From positions 1-13,525 of the forward strand of contig NW_003121964.1 of assembly GCF_000003605.2 (NCBI RefSeq): a DNA stretch of 13,525 bases, read 5' to 3'. Origin of the DNA: Saccoglossus kowalevskii. Taxonomy: Eukaryota; Hemichordata; Enteropneusta; Harrimaniidae. A program made the translations under genes and the position numbers. Positions 7,988-13,525 of the stretch are shown one piece after another (position 1 is the stretch's first letter; each line of letters starts with the position of its first letter). Below the pieces are notes generated by a model. That model saw nothing but the letters and a program-made list of their open reading frames with translations. It was not told where the DNA came from and ran no database searches.

Positions 7988-8695
7988 TCATGTGCATTTC
8001 TGTAAATTACCAACAATGAAGTGATGATCAGTGAAATAAACCGGATATGAAAAAGTATGTGTGTTTTTGTGATTCGTGAAAAACAGATCAAGAATGCCTC
8101 CAAGATTGTAAGTTGAATTATCAATAAGTTGATTTAATTTGTACTGAAGAAATATGGCTGTTATTTTCTGGGTTGATTGGTGAAGATCAATATTAAAGTC
8201 ACCAGTTATGATTACAGTGTCACAGTCTTTCTGCTCTTGGATTGTTGTGCATTCACCAAGTAACTGAGTCAAACTTTCCTTTACCACAAACCATGGTCTG
8301 CTTGGTGGAACATAGATACACACTATCAGTGTTTTTTCAATTACAATTACCAAAGTTTCAATGATTCCAGAAAACTGAAAATGCTCTGTGACAGGTCTGG
8401 CAGTATATATTGCACAACCATGATCAGACTCAACAGAAAAAACTTTCATATTTTGCAGATTATATTTGTTGTATTTTGTAACCTTTGTTTCCGTCAGACA
8501 AATTACATCAAGTTTGCCTGTAAAAGGATGACTGTTCAAATCTTTATGATGAGATTTTAAAGATCTGATATTAAGATGACCAACAGCAAGAGATTGATTC
8601 ATTGGAACATTGTTAATAGTAGGATACTTATAATTGAGTTGCATTGTTTTCTGTAGTCTTTCCATTTCTTTTAATGCAGATTTGTTGACTTTAAT
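7988..8695 (-). pseudogene. Helentron EN domain (endonuclease/exonuclease/phosphatase fold), still open
   Basis: This is the C-terminal module of the RepHel-EN protein. It is related to the AP-type endonucleases of non-LTR retrotransposons, which cut DNA with a metal ion. In the 225-residue frame starting at 8665 the EEP signature residues are visible: Asn32 (LNIRS), Glu59 (CLTET), Tyr118 (IYVPPS), Asp156 and Asn158 (GDFNID), Asp193 (GGILDLFF), and Asp213-His214 (FTDHH). The frame continues upstream (IKVNKSALKEMERL) to a TAA at 8696-8698 that separates it from the helicase. The linker and EN share a frame, so only a point change breaks the fusion. It ends at TGA (7988-7990). This is the best preserved part of the element, and whether it is ever translated alone is unknown. 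Confidence 0.9.
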
Positions 8696-9002
8696 TTACT
8701 TTTCATCAAATCCAATAAGTTTAAGTCCAGATTTTGTTTTTACTCTACTGAACATAGTGTACATCTGACCCGGTTTGGGGGCATAGCTAGAACTCATATC
8801 ACCTATCATATATTCATATGTACTTCCTTGTGATTTGTGAACAGTCATACCGAATGCCAATGTCCCTGGGTATTGGGTTCTTTCCACTCTGACAGAATGT
8901 GCTTTTACAGAATAAGAAAAATTGTCAGTTACAGCTTTTATTGGTACAGACCCTGGGTATTTGCATTCTTTCTGAGCTTCTCGTCCTGTTTTTTTAATCA
9001 AG
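8696..9002 (-). pseudogene. PIF1-type helicase C-terminal part (motifs V and VI)
   Basis: This fragment carries the last helicase motifs. Motif V-like AFGMTVHKSQGSTYEYMIGD couples ATP and DNA binding. Motif VI-like YTMFSRVKTKSGLKLIGFD includes the arginine that contacts ATP in SF1B helicases. The upstream join is a frameshift near 9002: the preceding frame ends YVKLD followed at once by a stop, while this one continues with KKTGREAQK. It ends in a TAA (8696-8698) just before the EN linker. It belongs to the same broken RepHel polypeptide. Confidence 0.88.
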
Positions 9003-9085
9003 TTTAACATATATCAATGGATAGCGAGTTTCAATTTCTATGTGAGTTATCACTCCTGTAGCACCATTCACAGGACCATCTAAAA
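9003..9085 (-). pseudogene. Short helicase segment in a third frame
   Basis: Between two frameshifts, the minus strand reads DGPVNGATGVITHIEIETRY in a frame differing from both neighbours. This matches the PIF1-helicase pattern in which a Gly-rich turn follows the LTKN-like strand (here YMHTKN, residues upstream of 9085). A frameshift near 9085 (at CTTTTTAGATGG) separates it from the 9086-9597 frame. A stop after YVKLD (about 9000-9002) separates it from the C-terminal frame. Confidence 0.8.
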
Positions 9086-9597
9086 AGATCAGTGTTTTTG
9101 GTATGCATGTATCTTGCTCCTACTGCAATTTCTATTACACCCCTCAGTCCTGCTGTTTCATGTGGATTTTTGTTAGTTACAACAATTTTTGCTCTTCCTG
9201 TATGCAAATCCTTCTTGGTATCTCGTGCATGTATTTCTATAACACTGTCACTACCAGTAATTGCTTTCAGTTGTTTTGTGTTGTATGCATCCACTTCCTT
9301 GTTAGTTAAAAATAATGATATACAGTTTGCAGGAACTGTTGTATTGTTTTCAGTACTTTTCAATAATTCAATATCAGTTTGAAAGAATATTTGCAAACTC
9401 TGGATCATTTTGTTGTCTATTTCTTTTAATTCATGTAGTTTAAACAGGTTTAACCACTGTGATCCAGCCAAAACATTCAAGTTATGTTTAGAGGGTTGTT
9501 GAAACACTGGTCTGTCTCCTACTGGATTCAGTTGTAATAAATCTCCTACTGCTAAAATTGATATGCCACCAAAAGGTCTGTCATCTTCATAAATGTC
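9086..9597 (-). pseudogene. PIF1-type helicase middle part (motifs III and IV)
   Basis: Immediately after the in-frame TAA (9598-9600) the same frame reads DIYEDDRPFGGISILAVGD and then LLQLNPVGDRPVFQQ. This is the GDxxQLxPV motif III of SF1B PIF1 helicases. It continues through an ISLFLTNKEVDAYN segment (motif IV region, where nucleotide-sensing residues lie) to AVGARYMHTKNTDL, where the frame is lost. The stop sits between motif II and motif III, so a protein ending there would lack helicase activity. Confidence 0.88.
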
Positions 9598-10314
9598 TTA
9601 AAGTGTTAAATCCAGATTTGATAATGTCTGGCCACCGATCATTGATATTTCATCCACAATAATTATCTTTAGTGCAATGTACTTTGATCTCAGGGTATTT
9701 AGTGTCTGTGCAGCTGGTTTGCGATATTCAAATGATTCACCTGTTCTCCGCACTGGAGGACTGAAAGCACGGTGTAAAGTAGTTCCTCCAATGTTCAATG
9801 CTGCTTTACCAGTAGAAGCTGTCAAAATAATTGTTGGTGTGTTAGGACTTTCTCTTTCTCTACGTAATGAGCGAATAGCAATTTGGAATATTGAAAGTAC
9901 TACATGACTTTTACCTACTCCACCTCCGTCAGTAAGAAATACATAAAAAGGATCAGGTGTTGTATTGCCAAGGATTTTAGTTATTCTATATTGAGTGCAC
10001 CATACATACACAAAATCATGTACAAGTATTTGTTGTTCATTTAGACTTATTGATTTGTAATACTCATTATCTGATAATATTTTAGCATTTACTGAAACTG
10101 AATGCTTGGTATTGGATGGTATATTGGCAACAATGACGTTATCTGATAAAGAGTGATCTGGATCTAGTAATTCATAGTTGATGTCATCGGAACATTTATT
10201 ATCTTCAGTTTGTTCTGCATGTACAGGTGCTACTGAATCCCATATTTCTTCATTGACTTCATCAGCTTCAGGTGCATTCTGATATGCATCTTCTACTTCT
10301 TCAATACAGGGCAA
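9598..10314 (-). pseudogene. PIF1-type helicase N-terminal part (Walker A and B)
   Basis: A 238-residue open segment. It begins with an acidic linker (EEVEDAYQNAPEADEVNEE), then LNEQQ (Q-motif-like, about residues 92-95), Walker A DGGGVGKSH (129-137), motif Ia TASTGKAALNIGGTTLHRAF (165-184) and Walker B IIIVDEIS (217-224). These are the ATP-binding motifs of the Helitron helicase, which unwinds the donor strand after Rep nicking. The Walker A reads GGGVGKS where GGAGVGKS-type forms are usual, so the Ala position is Gly. The frame ends at TAA 9598-9600. Its upstream frame is broken by a shift beside a 10-bp duplication (10302-10321). Confidence 0.92.
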
Positions 10315-10868
10315 TACAGGGCAATTGTCTGTCGTAAAGAATCATGAACCTGGAAAAACTTTGATTCATAGTTATCATTATGCTTAAGTTCGGCTTCCGA
10401 TCGCCATGGTAAATATAAGATAAGCAATTGATGGTAGTATTTCTCGGGATCTTTTTGCTTTGACACATAATAGTAACGAATAACAATAGGTTTTCGTCGT
10501 TTGTGTATCCAACCAAGCCCATTTAATAATTTAAATCTTTTATCTTGTTCATAGTCTGTTGTGTTACTAACATCATCTGACAGTGCATCAACATGTTCTA
10601 CGTCATCCATTTTATAAGATTTTGTGTATGGTGAATACATCGATGTAAACTCTGCAAAGCAAATATGCTCCAAACTAAATGGTCTTGATGCATATTTATC
10701 TAAAATGCTTGTCATGTATACACATTCATTGTTATCTTCCATTTTTTCAAGTTCTGATTTACTTTTTAACATCCTAGTTCGGTCTTTTTCATATCCAGTC
10801 GGGACATACAATACTGCCGTATTTGTATATTTCACTGGCAAACTAATCAGTCTAGCAATTGCCTCATG
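10293..10868 (-). pseudogene. Helentron Rep-to-helicase linker region
   Basis: Open from just after the TAA at 10869-10871 (HEAIARLISLPVKYTNTAV) to a frameshift near 10310. Conserved Helitron-type blocks are visible: VPTGYEKDRTRMLKSKSEL, FSLEHICFAEFTSMYSPY and GWIHKRRKPIVIRYYYVSKQ. Then comes LLILYLPWRSEAEL, which precedes the helicase in Helitron polyproteins. I know of no catalytic role for this linker. It is in the same frame as the upstream Rep fragment, separated from it only by the point-type stop. Confidence 0.85.
10302..10321. repeat. 10-bp tandem duplication at a frame break
   Basis: CAATACAGGG occurs twice head to tail (10302-10311 and 10312-10321). The Rep-helicase linker frame is lost exactly here. 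A 10-bp duplication shifts the frame by one, but removing it does not by itself rejoin the two frames, so at least one further indel is present. Confidence 0.75.
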
Positions 10869-11133
10869 TTAAGAAATCTCACGAGACAGTAGGAATACAT
10901 TGCCAATACATTTGAGTTTGTCAGGTACAGTATCAGCTTCTCTCACTGCATTCCTCATAAGTTCTGACATTTCTCTTTCAGGTTTGCACATATATGATGT
11001 GATATATGCAATGCATGCCCACACATCTGTTATAAACTGGATATCCATGTTTGATCGAAGAGCCTTTAATATATATGGATTGTATGGATTGATAATAGCC
11101 TCTAATGGTTTTCTTTTCAAAATTACTGATGTA
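10869..11133 (-). pseudogene. Rep domain C-terminal part with the tyrosine motif
   Basis: This segment carries the Rep active-site tyrosines. ACIAYITSYMCKPE (about 10980-11016) has Tyr codons at 11006-11004 and 10994-10992, and a Lys three residues after the second. This is the YxxxYxxK arrangement used by Helitron Rep to attack DNA and hold the cut strand. Upstream it reads KPLEAIINPYNPYILKALRS and MDIQFITDVW, typical of the family. Near 11130 the frame switches from the preceding fragment. It ends at TAA 10869-10871 after FLLSREIS. Both Tyr and the Lys survive although the protein is broken around them. Confidence 0.9.
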
Positions 11134-11544
11134 CGCTTTAAGGATACTGTCAAAAGCTTTATAGTAATCTGTAACAGATACATTAGCCTCTATAAGCAAA
11201 TCAGATGTATTTATTTGAGACCCACTTTTTTCCAAAGCCTTCATAACACTATTCATAATATCTTTTGCATGTGAAATAACATCTTTGGAAGTTTCCTTTC
11301 TTGCAATAACAGTTTTAGGTGCAGGTGGTTTCTTAAAGGGAAATCGACATTCCAGGCCTTTTCTCTTCTTGCATGTTCGAGTGTGATGATGTGTTTGACG
11401 TGATACAACCAAATTATGAAGTATAGAATCTTCTTCCTGATCAGGAATAGCACATGTTATATATTTGTCAATAAAATTTACCACATCTTCATCAGTATTT
11501 TTGTCTAGGACAGGTGCATTCAAGACATGAATAGCAGAATGAAA
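11130..11544 (-). pseudogene. Rep domain middle part (Cys/His region)
   Basis: Beginning just past the HUH motif, this frame reads HSAIHVLNAPVLDKNTDEDV, FIDKYITCAIPDQEED, LVVSRQTHHHTRTCKKRKG and ECRFPFKKPPAPKTVIAR. The HHHTRTCKK...CRF block is a conserved Cys/His cluster of the Helitron-like N domain and probably binds zinc or supports the metal site. It runs to SILKAYISNF near 11130, where the coding frame shifts; the rest of that frame (to 10978) is out-of-frame shadow. Its 5' side joins EHF of the preceding frame by a single-base change. Confidence 0.9.
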
Positions 11545-11637
11545 TGTTCTGTGCCTCTGCTCTGCATTTCTTTTCTTATATCATAGTTAAGAATCTGACC
11601 AATTGGATGAATGCCACTCAATATTACACATTTCCAT
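11544..11637 (-). pseudogene. Rep segment ending in the HUH motif
   Basis: This frame reads CVILSGIHPIGQILNYDIR followed by KEMQSRGTEHF, where the RGTEH-F-H block holds the HUH pair of histidines that bind the catalytic metal. The second His codon lies in the next frame, so the frameshift cuts the HUH motif itself. Upstream, near 11637, about eight to ten codons expected between TAARH and WKCVILSG are absent, indicating a small deletion with a frame change. Confidence 0.82.
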
Positions 11638-11830
11638 GTCTGGCTGCAGTTACATGGTTTCTAGCTATCCAATTTCGTTTAATCTGCCAACTCCTTTCCT
11701 CAATTTGTTGAAATGTGTAAAATTCTCCATATTGTTTAGCGATAATCTGAATTAATTCAGGCCAATGGAAGTCGGCTGCAGATCCAGAGACAAAAAAAGT
11801 GTATGGTCCAAAATGTTTATTTTTGCAATC
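11624..11830 (-). pseudogene. Helitron-like N domain, FxxS-A--HW block
   Basis: The frame reads KHFGPYTFFVSGSAADFHWP and then ELIQIIAKQYGEFYTFQQIE, the conserved motif 1 block of Helitron Rep (TFF...SAA..HW). It ends NWIARNHVTAARH, followed by a deletion and a stop. The usual family form continues into a Tyr/Phe-rich stretch that is missing here. The upstream frame (RGSPQYWREMQKDMIAKI) joins by a frameshift near 11825. Confidence 0.88.
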
Positions 11831-12150
11831 ATATCTTTTTGCATTTCTCTCCAATACTGAGGACTACCACGATTTTTTTAAATGATGCAAATAGCTCATC
11901 ATCTTTTAGCATCGACTGTATAATTTGTGGGTTTCTTAATTTAGCAGCATTTAAATCTCCTTTTCGAGACTTTTTTAGTTGCATAGTGATGCTGTTGGAT
12001 ATATGAATGGTTTCTGACCAATGTAAGCATTGAAATGTATACTCTGTGCTTTCAGCAAAGCGGGTATCTTTGGAAAGTAACCTAGCATTGATGTACTTTT
12101 TAACTGTCAAATTTGTTTTCCTTTTTTCATTGAATGTGTTTATCCCTTTG
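11829..12150 (-). pseudogene. Start of the Helitron-like N domain
   Basis: Two frames contribute. The first reads NEKRKTNLTVKKYINARLLS and KDTRFAESTEYTFQCLHWSE to DDELFASFKK. At an A-run (plus 11873-11879) the reading changes to RGSPQYWREMQKDMIAKI, the family's GSPxYW block, which precedes the TFF motif. Homopolymer slippage is the likely cause of the shift. Upstream it overlaps the end of the linker frame, KTFPGHFPKG, at a further frameshift near 12145. Confidence 0.85.
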
Positions 12151-12520
12151 GAAAATGTCCAGGAAAAGTCTTTGCTTCCCACTGCTTTTTATAAAAGATA
12201 TGCGTTGGCCTTTGTCCTTCTCCTGGTGCAAGGTGTAGTATTTGATTTGTTTTGATAGTGGGACCTTCTTTTGGGTAAAGACATGTTGAAGAATGTATTG
12301 ATTTGCGCATGGAAAGTTCATTTTTCACATGTTCTGGGTTGTCTTCATCAACCTCATCTTCAGAATCTATAACTTCATTTGACTCAGTGTATTGAGTAAT
12401 TTCACCTTGAGCAGACTCATTTATAGTTTCAGTATTTGTATTTTTGTCATTAATCTGTTTCACAGGTTTTGACTCAGAATTCAGGATTTTCTCCTTTACT
12501 AATATCTGTCCAATCAGCAT
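12145..12520 (-). pseudogene. Acidic linker leading into the LAPGEGQRP block
   Basis: This 126-residue frame has an Asp/Glu/Ser-rich low-complexity linker (SEDEVDEDNPEHVKNEL core). The conserved block HLAPGEGQRPTHIFYKKQWE and AKTFP then marks the entry to the Helitron-like N domain. The linker is probably disordered. It joins the DUF6570-type region by a frameshift in 12474-12520, where the frame upstream ends NADWTDISKGENPEF. Confidence 0.85.
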
Positions 12521-12827
12521 TCATTATGACATCCTTATAATGAGGATTGTTTTCCTTAAGAAACTGTAATGCATCATTGACATAATTTGGACGAATCAAC
12601 TGCTTTGTTACAGAGTGTTTGTCAGACAAACGTCTCTTCAAACTGAGAGCTATTATCTGAGACTGAGAAGTTGATCTTGGTAAAGTAACAGCAGTTTTTT
12701 GTACATTGGAGGGCACAAGTACAACTTGTCCATGCAAACCATGTTGTGCACCTGTTGGTAATGCCACAATCTCCATGAATGGTATAATTCTACTAATCAA
12801 TTGTTTCTCCAGATGACAAAGTGATGA
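12474..12827 (-). pseudogene. DUF6570-type domain, C-terminal part
   Basis: After the TGA at 12828-12830 the same frame reads SSLCHLEKQLISRI, then IPFMEIVALPTGAQHGLHGQ and VVLVPSNVQKTAVTLPRS. Later come LIALSLKRRLSD-like and QLIRPNYVNDALQFLKENNP. This is the pattern of DUF6570, commonly found at the N terminus of Helentron/Helitron-like polyproteins and of unknown biochemical role. It ends at a frameshift to the linker. Confidence 0.85.
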
Positions 12828-13262
12828 TCACTGTTCTGGTATTGGTTCCAATGCTAATGAATTCCCAACTGCTTGTGCAGGTATGCGACCAGATTGCAGT
12901 GACTTGTGACAAGTTTTGCATAACCACTGCCCACCTTCTGAAATATCTTTTGTTAGACATTTGGTAACCAACTCTTGAAGATCAGTGTCAAAATATTCTA
13001 CTTTCAGGGGAACAACTGCAGATCTATACATAAATCTATTACAACAATAGCAAATAAATGTTGGACCTGAATTTATAGTGTTGAAAAAGTTATTCAAAAT
13101 CATTTCAAAAGCAGGATGAACAGTTGAAGGAGACTTATTAAAATCTGATATTAAATTGTTCTTACATTTAGTTTGATTATTTCTTTTAGTCTGCATTCTA
13201 GTCCTGTTTTGTTTTTTGTCTTCTAGTATTAATTTTGTCCGTTGTTTTCTTTTAGTCTGCAT
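12828..13262 (-). pseudogene. Helentron N-terminal region: basic repeats and Cys-pair domain
   Basis: From an ATG at 13262-13260 the frame encodes two copies of a Lys/Arg-rich repeat (MQTKRKQRTKLILE-type). A folded region follows with two CxxC pairs: FICYCCNRFMYRSAVVP and QWLCKTCHKSLQSGRIPAQA. The pairs probably bind zinc. This is the N-terminal half of the DUF6570-type domain. It ends PIPEQ at a TGA (12828-12830), after which the domain goes on in the same frame. The true start may lie beyond the window: the repeat frame is also open further upstream, except for a TAA at 13320-13322. Confidence 0.85.
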
Positions 13263-13525
13263 TCTAGTCCTATTTTGTTTCTTGTCTTCTTCTAGTATTA
13301 ATTGTGTCCGTTGTTTTCTTTAAGTCTGCATTCTTGTCCTATTTTGTTTTTTGTCTTCTTCTAGTATTAATTTTGTCCGTTGTTTTCTTTTAGTCTGCAT
13401 TCTAGTCCTATTTTGTTTTTTGTCTTCTTCTAGTATTAATTTTGTCCGTTGTTTTCTTTTAGTCTGCATTCTAAGTCCTGTTTTGTTTTTTGTCTTCTTC
13501 TAAAGTATTAATCTTGTCCTGTTTT
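13188..13525. repeat. Coding minisatellite, 66-69 bp units (23 codons)
   Basis: Units begin with AGTCTGCATTCT at 13188, 13254, 13323, 13392 and 13461 (lengths 66, 69, 69, 69 and at least 65, cut by the window edge). A weaker partial copy may precede 13188. On the minus strand each unit encodes a basic 23-residue repeat (MQTKRKQRTKLILEEDKKQN and so on). Differences are few: a TAA in one unit (13320-13322), a 3-bp loss in unit 1 and 1-bp insertions in unit 5. Recent expansion is likely. Confidence 0.93.

Larger units (their letters stand above)
7988..13525 (-). mobile_element. Degenerate autonomous Helentron (Helitron2-class rolling-circle transposon), 5' end beyond window
   Basis: Read on the minus strand, the module order is a basic repeat leader, a DUF6570-type Cys region, an acidic linker, the Helitron-like N domain, Rep HUH and Tyr motifs, a PIF1-type helicase and a C-terminal EEP endonuclease. 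A Rep-helicase fused to an EN domain is the hallmark of Helentrons. The encoded RepHel-EN protein normally nicks and unwinds DNA for rolling-circle transposition. Here the frame has in-frame stops at 12828-12830, 10869-10871, 9598-9600 and 8696-8698. Frameshifts or small deletions lie near 12500, 12145, 11875, 11825, 11637, 11544, 11130, 10310, 9085 and 9002. The element is therefore inactive as a full protein. The terminal ends were not identified; the right end lies outside the window. Confidence 0.93.

Noticed and set aside
9092-9382. Plus-strand ORFs with hydrophobic, Cys-rich peptides within the helicase region
   Set aside because: They are antisense shadows of the helicase coding frame on the minus strand.
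10624-11274. Plus-strand ORFs of 82 and 124 codons over the Rep region
   Set aside because: Antisense to recognisable Rep blocks; no independent support.
13140-13525. CRISPR array
   Set aside because: Units are directly adjacent 66-69 bp copies with no unique spacers, coding in register with a transposon protein; this is a minisatellite.
1-13525. tRNA or rRNA genes
   Set aside because: No box A/box B pair at the right spacing and no cloverleaf was recognised; stray TTCGA strings (for example near 4293 and 7105) lack the rest.

Overview
This window looks like AT-rich nuclear DNA from an animal, probably an invertebrate. The sequence shows long non-coding stretches, GT-AG spliced exons, no bacterial operon structure, and a decayed autonomous Helitron of the Helentron (Helitron2) class. 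The species cannot be told from the sequence.

Layout. 1-1510 is mostly non-coding, with one weak exon-like ORF on the plus strand (479-720). 1511 to about 6889 holds a previously unlabelled multi-exon gene on the minus strand, read from high to low coordinates. I infer exons at 6801-6889 (tentative), 5906-6164 (or 5906-6211), 2868-3095, 2296-2363 and 1511-1646. The four downstream exons share one open frame with matching splice phases and end in a stop. The product is small (about 245-260 residues), charged and beta-rich. It matches no family I recognise with confidence; an OB-fold/RPA-like single-strand DNA-binding protein is only a guess. Its largest intron (3096-5905) carries a diverged tandem repeat (about 4625-5185) and an imperfect inverted repeat (3799-3871). 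Two TTTCGCG boxes lie just upstream of the candidate start codon.

From 7988 to the right edge lies the Helentron, also on the minus strand. From N to C terminus its remains are: a tandem-repeated Lys/Arg-rich leader (13188-13525, running off the edge), a DUF6570-type Cys-rich region, an acidic linker, the Helitron-like N domain with the HUH nuclease motif, the Rep tyrosine motif, a PIF1-type SF1B helicase (Walker A, Walker B, GDLLQLNPVGD, and motifs V and VI), and a fused endonuclease/exonuclease/phosphatase-type EN domain. The polyprotein frame is broken by at least four in-frame stops and about nine frameshifts or small deletions, so this copy cannot make its full protein. The EN module is still one open frame with its catalytic residues.

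The two units share orientation: the 3' end of the Helentron lies roughly 1.1 kb upstream of the candidate start of the spliced gene. The contrast between a clean 738-nt spliced frame and a shattered transposon frame argues that the breaks are real decay rather than sequencing error.
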